The translations under genes and the position numbers were made by a program. Below, piece by piece: positions 46,000-55,228 of a stretch of DNA of 64,000 nt (its first letter is position 1; each line of letters begins with the position of its first letter). Below the pieces are notes generated by a model. That model did not search any database. It was given only the letters and a program-made list of their open reading frames with translations, and was not told the origin of the DNA. Source of the DNA: Fuerstiella sp. (GTDB lineage Bacteria; Planctomycetota; Planctomycetia; Planctomycetales; Planctomycetaceae); NCBI GenBank assembly GCA_022843805.1, contig JALHMY010000013.1:1-64000 (forward strand). Reading direction: 5' to 3'.

Positions 46000-47505
46000 A
46001 TGTCATCACTTTCTTACACCGTCATCATCGGTCTCGAAGTTCATACACAGCTCAGAACTCGCAGCAAACTCTTCTGCGGGTGCTCGACGGATTTCCGACC
46101 GGATGCTCCAAATTCACAGACATGTCCCGTTTGTCTGGGGTTGCCGGGTGCGCTGCCCGTAATGAACCGGAAGGCGTTTGAGCTGTCGGTTCGCACGGCC
46201 CTGGCTCTCAACTGCCGAATCGCCGAGTTTACCAAATGGGATCGAAAGCAGTATTACTATCCCGATTTGCCGAAAGCCTATCAGATCAGTCAGTACGATT
46301 TGCCCTTCAGCTCAGGCGGCTGGCTGGAGATCGCGGCTGATGATCCCGGTGAGCCGGTACGAAGAATTCGCATCACCCGCGCACATCTTGAGGAGGATGC
46401 CGGAAAGAACATTCACGACGAAACGGGACGCGGCGGTGACAGTATGGTGGATCTGAACCGTACGGGCACGCCATTGCTGGAGATTGTCAGCGAGCCGGAT
46501 CTGCGTTCGGCCGCAGAAGCCCGACGTTATCTTGAAGAGATGCGAACCCTGCTGCTGTTCATTGGTGTGTCCGACTGCAATATGCAGGAAGGAAGTCTGC
46601 GCTGCGACGCCAACGTCAATCTGCATATTCATCACGCTGATGGATCCAAAACGGCAACTCCCATCGTGGAACTGAAGAATATGAACAGCTTTCGCAATGT
46701 GGAGCTGGCGATCGAGTACGAAGTGAAGCGACAGGCCTCTCAGTGGCAGAAGACCGGACAGAAAATCGGTGATGTGCCGAAGCAGACACGAGGATGGGAC
46801 GCGGAACGCGGCGTGACGTTTGCGCAGCGTGAGAAGGAAGAGTCTTCGGACTATCGATACTTTCCGGACCCGGATCTCGTTCCGGTAGTTCTCACAGTGC
46901 AGCAGATCGAAGACGCTCGAAAGCAGCTGCCCGAGACGCCTGCCGTGCGACGAGACAGGTTTCAGAATCAGCTGGGTCTGACCGCTTATGATGCCGCCGT
47001 GATTATTGATCAGGGGCCTGAGATGACTCAGTACTTTGAACACACGGCTCAGCTGTGTGGCGATGGCAAGACAGCTGCCAACTGGGTGACTCAGGATATA
47101 CTGCGCGATCTGAATGCGGCCGGGACACCGGTCTCCGAATTTCCCGTAACTGCTGAGATCCTGGGAACGCTGCTGAACTGGATCAGGGAGGGTCGACTGA
47201 CCACAAAGAGCGCGAGAGATGTGTATTCAGTGCTGAAGGAGCAGGCAGCTTCCGGGCAATCGATTGCAGTTGGCGATATTGAAGTCATTGTGCGGGAACG
47301 AAAGCTGGAAACTGTTCGCGATACGGGGGCTCTGCAGGCGGCCATCGCCGCTGCAATTGCGGCTAAGCCTGAAGCCGCCGCCGACGTAAAGTCCGGAAAG
47401 CATGCGGCTGCCGGACCACTGATTGGCATGATTATGAAGCAGGTTGCCGGAGCAGATCCGAAAGCCGTCAGAGAACTGCTGCTAAAGACACTTGCAGACT
47501 CCTGA
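46000..47505 (+). CDS. gatB: Asp-tRNA(Asn)/Glu-tRNA(Gln) amidotransferase subunit B
   Basis: GatB is the glutamyl/aspartyl-tRNA kinase subunit of GatCAB, which converts misacylated Glu-tRNA(Gln) and Asp-tRNA(Asn). The protein is 501 residues from the ATG at 46000; an ATG four codons earlier (45988) is also in frame. It opens with [20 protein letters not shown], has the zinc-type cysteines in CGCSTDF and [15 protein letters not shown], the [19 protein letters not shown] [18 protein letters not shown], and ends with the YqeY/tail domain [18 protein letters not shown]. gatA and gatC are not next to it. Length is normal. Confidence 0.96.
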   Translation: MSSLSYTVIIGLEVHTQLRTRSKLFCGCSTDFRPDAPNSQTCPVCLGLPGALPVMNRKAFELSVRTALALNCRIAEFTKWDRKQYYYPDLPKAYQISQYDLPFSSGGWLEIAADDPGEPVRRIRITRAHLEEDAGKNIHDETGRGGDSMVDLNRTGTPLLEIVSEPDLRSAAEARRYLEEMRTLLLFIGVSDCNMQEGSLRCDANVNLHIHHADGSKTATPIVELKNMNSFRNVELAIEYEVKRQASQWQKTGQKIGDVPKQTRGWDAERGVTFAQREKEESSDYRYFPDPDLVPVVLTVQQIEDARKQLPETPAVRRDRFQNQLGLTAYDAAVIIDQGPEMTQYFEHTAQLCGDGKTAANWVTQDILRDLNAAGTPVSEFPVTAEILGTLLNWIREGRLTTKSARDVYSVLKEQAASGQSIAVGDIEVIVRERKLETVRDTGALQAAIAAAIAAKPEAAADVKSGKHAAAGPLIGMIMKQVAGADPKAVRELLLKTLADS

Positions 47506-47707
47506 GGGAAAGCGGCCGCCGAACTCATACCTGGGGAAAGTCCCTGCCATGGATAAGGGAAGTGCAGCGACCATTCTGTTTGCAGGCGACGAAATCCCTA
47601 CGACCGACACGCTGATTGATCCGCGATCATGCTCCTTTTCAGAAATTCCCGACTGAATGGAATGCTGACATAAATAGGAGTAATGAGAGTTCTCTGTTGC
47701 GCAGGGA

Positions 47708-48184
47708 ATGAATTCTGTTTCAGCAGTGAGGAAGTCAGCAGTGATTAACCACGTTCCAAAAGTGATTTTTGCACTCGTCATGGGAATTGCGGTGTATGTA
47801 TCGGCGGAAACCGGACCCCGGTTTGTGAAGAACGATACCGTGACAGTGTGGTATGAAGGAGTATCGGAGACGGATGCCAGGAAATGCCTGAACAAGGCCA
47901 GTGAGATTTGTACTGCCTCGGAAGAGAAGTTAAATGTGCAGCTTCGCCTGACACGTCGGCCAAACGGGCTGCGGCTTTCCTTTGAGAAGCTGAATACTGC
48001 AAATATCCGCGACGCTCACATCGAGTGGTTTCGGGAATTTGCGACAGTTCTGGCAGAGGCTATGCAGGTCCGCGAAAACGTTGAGATCGAACTGTCGGGA
48101 AATGGCAGTTCCCGGATTATTGGAACAGTTCCGGATGCAGGTACACCGGCAGAAGTTTCATCCGAATCCGTCAGTTCACTGTAG
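47708..48184 (+). CDS. Small secreted protein of unknown function
   Basis: This 158-residue protein has an N-terminal signal segment (PKVIFALVMGIAVYVSAET). The mature part is rich in charged residues and could form an alpha/beta fold; I recognise no family. It lies about 200 bases after gatB and 81 bases before the small membrane protein, all on the same strand. Confidence 0.65.
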   Translation: MNSVSAVRKSAVINHVPKVIFALVMGIAVYVSAETGPRFVKNDTVTVWYEGVSETDARKCLNKASEICTASEEKLNVQLRLTRRPNGLRLSFEKLNTANIRDAHIEWFREFATVLAEAMQVRENVEIELSGNGSSRIIGTVPDAGTPAEVSSESVSSL

Positions 48185-48265
48185 ACCGCCTGTAATCGCC
48201 TGCCGCTTGTCGTGTTGCCTGTTGCCTGTTGCATTCCGTTAGTCCAGCAATCAGAAAGTTTTCCT

Positions 48266-48508
48266 ATGACCGATTTTGCGAGACAGTGTCGAATGTTTTC
48301 CCAGATTTCTCTTGGAATGCTGGCTGTCGGCATGTTGTTGCCTTTGGCGCTTGCTCTGGCCGCACCAGGTATCATTGTGTCCCCGTTCGTCTGGAATGTC
48401 CTGCAGATCGGTGGACTATTTGGGTTTATCGTATTCTGGGTAATCACCCGATTCACCAGAAATTCAGCAGACTCCGGACCAGCACCGACTCTCGCAAAAA
48501 ACACCTGA
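48266..48508 (+). CDS. Small two-helix membrane protein
   Basis: This 80-residue protein starts at the ATG at 48266. Two hydrophobic helices, ISLGMLAVGMLLPLALALAAPG and FVWNVLQIGGLFGFIVFWVI, are joined by a short loop. It has no recognised family. A strong terminator hairpin lies 26 bases after its stop, which supports it as the end of a transcript. Confidence 0.65.
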   Translation: MTDFARQCRMFSQISLGMLAVGMLLPLALALAAPGIIVSPFVWNVLQIGGLFGFIVFWVITRFTRNSADSGPAPTLAKNT

Positions 48509-48534
48509 CGATTCCGCCGCCTGCATCTGTTGCA

Positions 48535-48578
48535 AAAAGCCATCTGCGTGACCATGGGAAGTCTCGCAGATGGCTTTT
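48535..48578 (+). terminator. Rho-independent terminator
   Basis: AAAAGCCATCTGCG (48535-48548) pairs perfectly with CGCAGATGGCTTTT (48565-48578) around a 16-base loop and runs into GATTTT. It follows the small membrane protein gene. Confidence 0.85.
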
Positions 48579-48702
48579 GATTTTGATGGAACGGGCAAAG
48601 TCTCTTTCGTGTATCGTTTCTTACCCGACATTAAACTGTAAAGTTGGCGCCGCTGAAAAGTTCAGGATAACTGAAGCATTAAGGAAGTGGGAGTTGTCAA
48701 CA

Positions 48703-48984
48703 ATGGCGGGACAGGTGACGGAACAGATTTTCTTTTCGGGTATCGTTCAGGGCGTGGGGTTTCGCCAGTCGACTCAGCGACTGGCAAAGGATTCCCTGGT
48801 AACCGGATATGTGCTGAATCTGGCTGACGGTCGAGTTGAGATGGTGGCTACGGCAGAACCTGCGGCGATCAAACGGCTGATTGACCGCCTGCGAGGCCTG
48901 TATGGAGATGCGATCACCGATATCGAAAGAATACCGCACGCCGAACCGGAAAAGTTCAGTGACTTCACGATTCGGCGGACTTAG
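48703..48984 (+). CDS. acyP: Acylphosphatase
   Basis: This 93-residue acylphosphatase hydrolyses carboxyl-phosphate bonds. The family signature GIVQGVGFRQSTQRLA contains the phosphate-binding loop and the catalytic Arg; GYVLNLADGRVEMVA contains the catalytic Asn. The start is the ATG at 48703 with GGGAG 9 bases ahead; the open frame extends farther upstream through the terminator, which is not part of the gene. Length is typical. Confidence 0.93.
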   Translation: MAGQVTEQIFFSGIVQGVGFRQSTQRLAKDSLVTGYVLNLADGRVEMVATAEPAAIKRLIDRLRGLYGDAITDIERIPHAEPEKFSDFTIRRT

Positions 48985-49067
48985 ATGATCACGTAGTCGT
49001 CGCCACAAAAACTCGCGGGGATTCGTGTTTTGTTTTTCGGTGCGATTCCAGGAAACAGATTGCGAGC

Positions 49068-50579
49068 TTATTCGTGGTCACTCGTATCGACGGTTCCTGG
49101 TTCAGGAAGCATGCTGGTCAGGACGGCACCAATGACAGCGTAGACGCCTGCGACGCATGCACCGACCATGGCAATGCGAGCAGGGTCGGGTTTGTCAGAC
49201 GCTGAGAGCGTGATTGTGATAAAGGCGGCTGCGGTTCCGATGATTCGACCGCCGATATTCGCAGCAAAGCTCTCTCCGGTTCCACGCAGGTGCACCGGAA
49301 ATACCAGCGGAATATAATTACCCCAAAAGCTGAATTGCCCCACCACCAGGATGCCTGCGACAAAAATACCGACTTTGATAGCCAAAAGTGAATCAGACTG
49401 CAGTGCGCCGGCAATCCAGTAGAACAGAGCTGGCACGATAAACAGCGCTGGGATCTGAAACACTCGCAAAAGGCTGCGGCGGCTTACAATTTTAATCGCC
49501 AGAATCGCCAGTAATGCTCGTCCAACGAGTCCGCCCAGTTCCTGCCACAGTGTAACTCCGGCGACAACCGCGTCACTTTCGTTTCCAGCAGTCTTACGCT
49601 GTTCAGGTGTGTATTCCGGCTTACCAGTATCCTTGTTTTTGCCGGCTGGTTCTCCAGCTTTTGACTTCGCAGCAGCGATCACCTCTGAATGGCCCGCTTC
49701 TCGCGGAGTGCCCAGGGCCTGAGCGCCCAGAATCTGTGGCAACTGCTGGATTGCTCCAAAAGCCAGGCCATAGCTGGCAGCAAACACCAGTGTTGTCACA
49801 ATGGTCGTTTTTCGCAGAGCAGGGCTGAACAGTTCGGCAATCGACGGTCGCTTCAGAGTGCCCGCTTCCTTCTTCTTTTGCCATTCCGGAGATTCAGGCA
49901 GGAACGGGCGGATCAGCAGGAGCGGCAATGCGGGGATGACGCCTGAAATCAGAGTATACCGCCATGCTTCGTGGCCCCCGGCGATTTCCGGAAGGCTGGC
50001 GGCCACGCGGCCCGCCAGAATATTCATGCCGGCCACCATCAGTCCTCCGAGCGAGGAGAAGGCCTGAGTCCAGCCCAGAACTTTTTCGCGCTGCTCGTGA
50101 TTGGGGAACAGTTCAGCCAGCCATGCAACGGCAGCGACGAATTCCACACAAACACCGACAAACACAAAACAACGGCATATCAGCAGGGCCGGCAGAGATG
50201 TGACAAAGCCCGCTGCGAATGCTCCGAAGGCGTACAACAGGATACTGAATGTCAGCACACGACGGCGTCCCAGCCGGTCAGTCAGCCAGCCTCCCCACAG
50301 CCCAAACACACCGCCAACAATCGCGGGGACAAAAAACAGAACGCGAGCCCATTTCACATATTCCAGTCCACCCGGTACCCAAAGGGCCATGGCCTGCGGA
50401 CGAGCCATTCCTCCGCTGACCAGCTCATCAATAATTGGTGCGCTGAGAGCAGCAATCGCTGGTTTAATAATCAGTGGCAGCATCAGCAATTCATAAATGT
50501 CGAATGCGAAGCCAATTGCCGCAATCACACAAACCAGCCACTGAACGCCTGTCAGGCGTGTCGCAGAAGTGGAACTCAT
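49068..50579 (-). CDS. MFS transporter
   Basis: This is a 503-residue major facilitator with about 12 helices. MFS motif GGWLTDRLGRRRVLTFSI lies after helix 2, and the second-half repeat IKIVSRRSLLRVF is weaker. The central loop (about residues 295-345) is long and rich in Ala, Glu and Lys (EVIAAAKSKAGEPAGKNKDTG), which is unusual. The family is clear; the substrate is unknown. It is on the same strand as the ABC operon but 166 bases downstream of it. Confidence 0.88.
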   Translation of the reverse strand: MSSTSATRLTGVQWLVCVIAAIGFAFDIYELLMLPLIIKPAIAALSAPIIDELVSGGMARPQAMALWVPGGLEYVKWARVLFFVPAIVGGVFGLWGGWLTDRLGRRRVLTFSILLYAFGAFAAGFVTSLPALLICRCFVFVGVCVEFVAAVAWLAELFPNHEQREKVLGWTQAFSSLGGLMVAGMNILAGRVAASLPEIAGGHEAWRYTLISGVIPALPLLLIRPFLPESPEWQKKKEAGTLKRPSIAELFSPALRKTTIVTTLVFAASYGLAFGAIQQLPQILGAQALGTPREAGHSEVIAAAKSKAGEPAGKNKDTGKPEYTPEQRKTAGNESDAVVAGVTLWQELGGLVGRALLAILAIKIVSRRSLLRVFQIPALFIVPALFYWIAGALQSDSLLAIKVGIFVAGILVVGQFSFWGNYIPLVFPVHLRGTGESFAANIGGRIIGTAAAFITITLSASDKPDPARIAMVGACVAGVYAVIGAVLTSMLPEPGTVDTSDHE

Positions 50580-50745
50580 CAGGTCATAACCTCAATGCAC
50601 GATAAAAGATTTGAGAAGGCATGGGCATGCAGGATCAACGGCCAGCAACCATTCAGCCCGAACTGCCTCCTGCGAGGAAGCTCAAATCGTATCGGGATGC
50701 CACATCGAGTTCAATCGACGCACTCAGCACTCTGCGTACGGCGAT

Positions 50746-52305
50746 TCACTGCTGACCCAAAGTCTTCCAGCGTTTGACAATTTCAAGCTCGATCGGCAGA
50801 AGAACAAATAGCCAGAGCCATGTCAGATTGACGAGGCAGCCAAGCAGCAGTGTTCCGCGGAAATTGTGGCTGCGCGCAACAATATCGGTCAGCAGGAATG
50901 TCGTCATTGTGAGCATGGGGCAGCACAGAAAACTGCCAGCGGTCAGAAGGATAGCAAGGGGCAGGGCGGCCCAGCGAGTGTATAGCGATAACAGTATCGT
51001 CAAATGACTGCTCAGCAGGACCACGGTCAGCCATGACATAATCATTGTCGCGGACAGCTGTCCGGAGATTCCTGACGGATCCATCAGGAAAACGATCAGC
51101 AGGCAAAAGATTGCAGGCAGAACGGCAATCACACAGGCTGCAGCTTTTTCCAGCAGGATCCGAACGGGACTCACGGGGAGCATCGCAAGCGATGACAGAG
51201 TGGACTGTCGAACCTCCGCGAACAGTATGCCAGAGGAGTACAGCAGAATTTCTACCTGAAGCAGGATCGACAGGGTTACAAATGCGGTCCATGCCATGTC
51301 TCCGTTCAGCCGAATCCCCAGCCACGGAGTTGTGAGATACTGATACCATGCGAATCCGGCGATCAGCAGAAAGCAGATCAGAGCGTTTGATGCGAGAAAA
51401 AGTCGTCCGCCGGTGAAGAACACGAAATCCTTCCACGTGAGCGACAGCGACCAGCAGCGGCCCACTGTCAGTCGTCGAGTTGTCGGCGATTCTCCGTGCA
51501 TGGCGGTTTCTGTTTGTGGCGACCAGCGATCAAACATCACGGTACTGATCAGAAACAGAACGATCGCGGTACCCAGATTCCACCAAAGTTGCGGGCTGGT
51601 GAGATCCGGTGTCGCACTTTGGACTTCAAGGATTTCTGTCAGCCTTCGGAAGACAGAAGCCTCGAATTGCCAGACGGCAATTTTTTCAAGGCCCGCCACA
51701 ATGACCGGAGGCATCCATCCAGGGGGCAGCAGCGGCACGCCCATCGTCACTGCCGGACCGACAATGAAGAAGAGCAGCAGCATCGCTCCCGCGAGTCCTG
51801 CTGCTCTTCCCGGTGTCTGGCATCGGACGCTGCTGAACAGTGCGATTGTGGAAACAAATGCCATCCATGCTGCCAGTGCCACATAGGCTGCTGCAATCTG
51901 CTGCCACAGGACACCCCCCAGAGTGATGGCCAGAATCGTAAATGGAATCTGTACCATCAGCAGCATCAGGGAGCTGATCAGCCGGGATGTGGATTTACCA
52001 AGAATAATGGCGAGAGGGGTTACGCCCGCCAGCCGCAGCAGGGCCAGTGTTCCGGCTTCCTTCTCCTCAGTGACAGCCGAAACAAAGTAACTGATTCCGG
52101 AAGCGGAAATCAGCAGAACGTTCAGTATGCAGATATTGTGGAAGAATCTCAGACCGGCGCCAGATGCGCCGAAAACGTCGACATAAGCCGCTGCGATCGC
52201 CAGCAGCATAAACAGGGCGAAACACGCGCGAATTACGTGAGGCCAGGGCGAACGTGAGTCTGCTCTCAGTGACCAGTTAAAAAGTGTCAGAGAACCGGAG
52301 ATCAC
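50746..52305 (-). CDS. ABC-2-type permease, doubled
   Basis: This is a 519-residue membrane protein with about 12 helices. Two halves each start a helix pair with a family-like amphipathic segment: VTEEKEAGTLALLRLAGVTP in the first half and FAEVRQSTLSSLAMLPVSP in the second. This suggests an internal duplication of an ABC-2 permease, so a single gene may supply a full transmembrane dimer. It overlaps the ATPase gene upstream by 4 bases (ATGA). It is the last gene of the large operon. Confidence 0.85.
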   Translation of the reverse strand: MISGSLTLFNWSLRADSRSPWPHVIRACFALFMLLAIAAAYVDVFGASGAGLRFFHNICILNVLLISASGISYFVSAVTEEKEAGTLALLRLAGVTPLAIILGKSTSRLISSLMLLMVQIPFTILAITLGGVLWQQIAAAYVALAAWMAFVSTIALFSSVRCQTPGRAAGLAGAMLLLFFIVGPAVTMGVPLLPPGWMPPVIVAGLEKIAVWQFEASVFRRLTEILEVQSATPDLTSPQLWWNLGTAIVLFLISTVMFDRWSPQTETAMHGESPTTRRLTVGRCWSLSLTWKDFVFFTGGRLFLASNALICFLLIAGFAWYQYLTTPWLGIRLNGDMAWTAFVTLSILLQVEILLYSSGILFAEVRQSTLSSLAMLPVSPVRILLEKAAACVIAVLPAIFCLLIVFLMDPSGISGQLSATMIMSWLTVVLLSSHLTILLSLYTRWAALPLAILLTAGSFLCCPMLTMTTFLLTDIVARSHNFRGTLLLGCLVNLTWLWLFVLLPIELEIVKRWKTLGQQ

Positions 52306-53285
52306 GTGCGAACTCCGCGACTCGTCAGATCCATGAACGCCTGATTGAGATGACGGCGCTGCTGGCTGAAAGCCACGATTGGCACTTCCAGTGTCAGAAC
52401 CGAAGCCAAAAAGGAATTGGCACTGGTTTCGGCAGAGAGCTGGATAACAAAGTCGCGTCCCGTCGCCACTTCCGGTTCCGAGACCTCCTCGACACCGGCC
52501 AGGCTTCTAAGCCGTTCGATGACATGTGCTTCAACGCTGGCCAGTTTGAGGTTATACGTTGGATGGTCCTGCGAATTGTCAAGAAGCGCATCCATGGGAC
52601 CACTGAATCGAACCTGTCCGCGGTCGATGATGGTGACACTGTCACACAGTTCCGCAAGTTCGCTCAGAATGTGTGAACTGATGAAAATGGTTTTTCCCAT
52701 TCGTCGAAGTTCACGCAGGATTTCCATCAGTTCAATTCGGGCTCGCGGGTCGAGTCCGCTGGCGGGTTCGTCAAGCAGCAGCAGATCGGGATCGTGAACC
52801 AGAACACGGGCCAGACTGACACGCTGCTGCATGCCCCGTGAGAGTCCGCTGATCAGATCGTTTCTGCGTCCATCCATATCTGTCAGGGTGAGCACATCAT
52901 GAATCACCTGATCCCGCTGCCCCATTGAAAGTCCATACGCTGCGGCGAAGAAATCCAGATACTCAAAGACTGTCATTTGCCGATACATACTGAAATGATC
53001 CGGCATAAAGCCGATACGTTTTCGGACGCTGACGGATTCTCTTCCAACATCATGTCCAAAGACCTGAACCTTCCCCCAGTTCGGTTTCAAAAGTGTGCAG
53101 ATCACCTTCAGTGTGGTTGTTTTCCCAGCGCCGTTGGGGCCTACGAAGCCGTGCAGCGTCTGCGGCATGACGCTGAATGCGACCTGATTCAGAGCCTGAT
53201 GACCCTTGAATGAATGAGAGAGGTCCATGACCGAGATTGCGGGGACGATTTCTGTGGCTGTTCGGCCAGGGCTGAGATCAGACAT
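52302..53285 (-). CDS. ABC transporter ATP-binding protein
   Basis: This 327-residue ATPase has a Walker A GPNGAGKTT, a Q-loop region, a signature LSRGMQQRVSLARVL (Arg in place of the second Gly of LSGG) and a Walker B LLLLDEPASGLDP. The C-terminal part after about residue 235 is a regulatory domain of the drug/NatA type. It couples to the permease directly downstream (overlap of 4 bases) and follows the secreted/membrane protein by 27 bases. Confidence 0.93.
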   Translation of the reverse strand: MSDLSPGRTATEIVPAISVMDLSHSFKGHQALNQVAFSVMPQTLHGFVGPNGAGKTTTLKVICTLLKPNWGKVQVFGHDVGRESVSVRKRIGFMPDHFSMYRQMTVFEYLDFFAAAYGLSMGQRDQVIHDVLTLTDMDGRRNDLISGLSRGMQQRVSLARVLVHDPDLLLLDEPASGLDPRARIELMEILRELRRMGKTIFISSHILSELAELCDSVTIIDRGQVRFSGPMDALLDNSQDHPTYNLKLASVEAHVIERLRSLAGVEEVSEPEVATGRDFVIQLSAETSANSFLASVLTLEVPIVAFSQQRRHLNQAFMDLTSRGVRT

Positions 53286-53312
53286 TGTGAGAAAACCTGT
53301 CGTGCTGTTTAG

Positions 53313-55217
53313 TTACTGAACCGTGGCAGTGCCGGCAGAATCCGGATCGAGCAGAATGTCGCGAATAAACAGGGTCCGACCCTGTTTAAGCGAATCAACG
53401 TTCAGAGAGGGAAGAATTTCTTCCGTGGCAGGCGTGTAGACGAAAAGACGAATTCGATCGGCTGGCAAAACAAACTGGCTGGGCTGAACGATTCCATCGT
53501 CCAGCAGACTTCTGTGGATGAGCGGGTGAATTGAGTACCTGTAAAAACGATCGATCTGCGAATCGCTGTCACTGGAATATTGCTGCTGCTGCCCAAAGAA
53601 TCCAAAACTGTACTCGGGTTCCGCACGAATACTGCAGTAATCTGCCAGTGTCTGGAGTGCGGAACCCAGCCTCAGCTTCAGATCTTCTTTTCGAAATACG
53701 GCCGTAGACAGCCTCTGACCATGCAGGATCAGATACTGACAGTCCGGATGATCCGGAAAAGTCGATCCAGTGGTTAACTCCAGTTTCGTCAGCACGCCTG
53801 AAGTGATCTCGATGTCTTCCAGAACCAGTGCCCAGTCCGGCTGCGTGAGGCGTCGGGCTGAAACGACGGATTGTGAGCTAAAAGGCGGGATGCGAGTTTC
53901 AAACATCGCGTGATTGCCACTTTTGACTGCAGCGACGCCACGGTCATCCGCATCACCGGACGCCATGAGTGCCTGCTGATTTTCGCTGGTGACCTGGTAA
54001 TTGTCGCCCGATACCACAAATAAATTCAGCCACTGCATTGCATTCCAGTGAGTGGAATCTTCAGACCGGGCGATTGTCAGTGAATTCATCACGGTTGATT
54101 CACCGTAACCTCGTCTTCCAATCATTAAAAAGATCAGGCTGAATAAAACGGATACTCCTGCGATGGCACCATAAGTGACCATGAAATGGAGCGTTTTTTT
54201 CCGGGACAGAATCCAGCAACCCGGAAAGATCAGTCCGACGTATACAAGAGACAACAGGAAGATGGCCCACCACGCATGTTCGGGCTGAGTCAGCTTGCGC
54301 ATGGAAGCAAAAGTTTCATCGTCGTTCGCAGATGGATTGAAGACCATCAGATTTTGCTGCGCGATGGAGTTTCCGAACTCGGCGGCCGGATTATCCTCAT
54401 CCTGTCCGCCCGGAAGCTGTACGAATGGCCGGACGATTTCATCGGACAGCTGACCCCGCTGCATGTCCAGACGATTGACGGTTCCAAAGCCGGTCCGGAA
54501 GACTGTAAACGGTTCGTTAAGCGGTGAAAGGACTCCGGAAAAACTGAGTGTCTGACCATTGGAATCCAGCAGCAGACAAAGCCTGCCTCCTCGTTTCAGC
54601 CATGCCAGCAATGCCTGCTGCCGCGGTGTTTCCCAGTCAGGAACATGATCGAGGAACAGCACGCTCAGCCCTGATGTGGCTGTGGAAAAGGGCGGAAATA
54701 TCTCCGCCGGCATATGTTTGACTGAGATTGGCTGCTGAGTCGCCATTCCGGTTCGGTCCAGAATGACGGCAGAAACCCTCCTGCTGTCGGCATCGTCCAG
54801 TTGCAGGCCAAATACGCCGCGCGGCGGATCGAAGCTGGCGGTGAGAATGTTCGATCCTCCGGCCCGGACGCTCAGCCGCCAGTCTGCTGATATCTGTGAC
54901 ACGTAAGGATAGAACTGAACCCAGCGGCGAGAGTTGGGAGCAAGATACAGGGGTTCCGAAAGAGTGCCGCCGGACTCCCGAACCATGCCCTGAATCGATC
55001 TCAATGTGACCTGACCTTCAATCGTTTCGTCGCTGAGATTATCAATGAGGACTGAAAACGGGTTGAACTGACCGACAACAACGCGACCGTCAAACCCCCA
55101 GATTGTCTCGGCGATCTTGAGTTTCGGCGGCTGTGCAGAACAGTCGTCTGATGTTGTCAGACAGCTGAGCACCAGAAGACATCCACATATCGGAAACCGC
55201 ATCATAAACTTGAACAC
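53313..55217 (-). CDS. Large secreted/membrane protein, second module copy
   Basis: This 634-residue protein has a signal peptide (residues about 1-28), a beta-rich region, a Rossmann-like segment LLAWLKRGGRLCLLLDSNG that resembles class I glutamine-amidotransferase-like domains, and two adjacent helices near the middle (AIFLLSLVYVGLIFPGCWIL and a following one to FLMIGRRGYGES). The C-terminal half is soluble. It matches the 799-residue protein encoded at 58231 in order of parts, so the two are paralogues. In the operon it precedes the ABC ATPase by 27 bases. Function is unknown; the arrangement resembles GldG-like auxiliary proteins of ABC exporters. Confidence 0.75.
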   Translation of the reverse strand: MFKFMMRFPICGCLLVLSCLTTSDDCSAQPPKLKIAETIWGFDGRVVVGQFNPFSVLIDNLSDETIEGQVTLRSIQGMVRESGGTLSEPLYLAPNSRRWVQFYPYVSQISADWRLSVRAGGSNILTASFDPPRGVFGLQLDDADSRRVSAVILDRTGMATQQPISVKHMPAEIFPPFSTATSGLSVLFLDHVPDWETPRQQALLAWLKRGGRLCLLLDSNGQTLSFSGVLSPLNEPFTVFRTGFGTVNRLDMQRGQLSDEIVRPFVQLPGGQDEDNPAAEFGNSIAQQNLMVFNPSANDDETFASMRKLTQPEHAWWAIFLLSLVYVGLIFPGCWILSRKKTLHFMVTYGAIAGVSVLFSLIFLMIGRRGYGESTVMNSLTIARSEDSTHWNAMQWLNLFVVSGDNYQVTSENQQALMASGDADDRGVAAVKSGNHAMFETRIPPFSSQSVVSARRLTQPDWALVLEDIEITSGVLTKLELTTGSTFPDHPDCQYLILHGQRLSTAVFRKEDLKLRLGSALQTLADYCSIRAEPEYSFGFFGQQQQYSSDSDSQIDRFYRYSIHPLIHRSLLDDGIVQPSQFVLPADRIRLFVYTPATEEILPSLNVDSLKQGRTLFIRDILLDPDSAGTATVQ

Positions 55218-55228
55218 GTATCGAATCC

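Noticed and set aside
48229-48702. Upstream extension of the acylphosphatase frame
   Set aside because: It runs through the small membrane protein gene and through a strong terminator; the real start is 48703.
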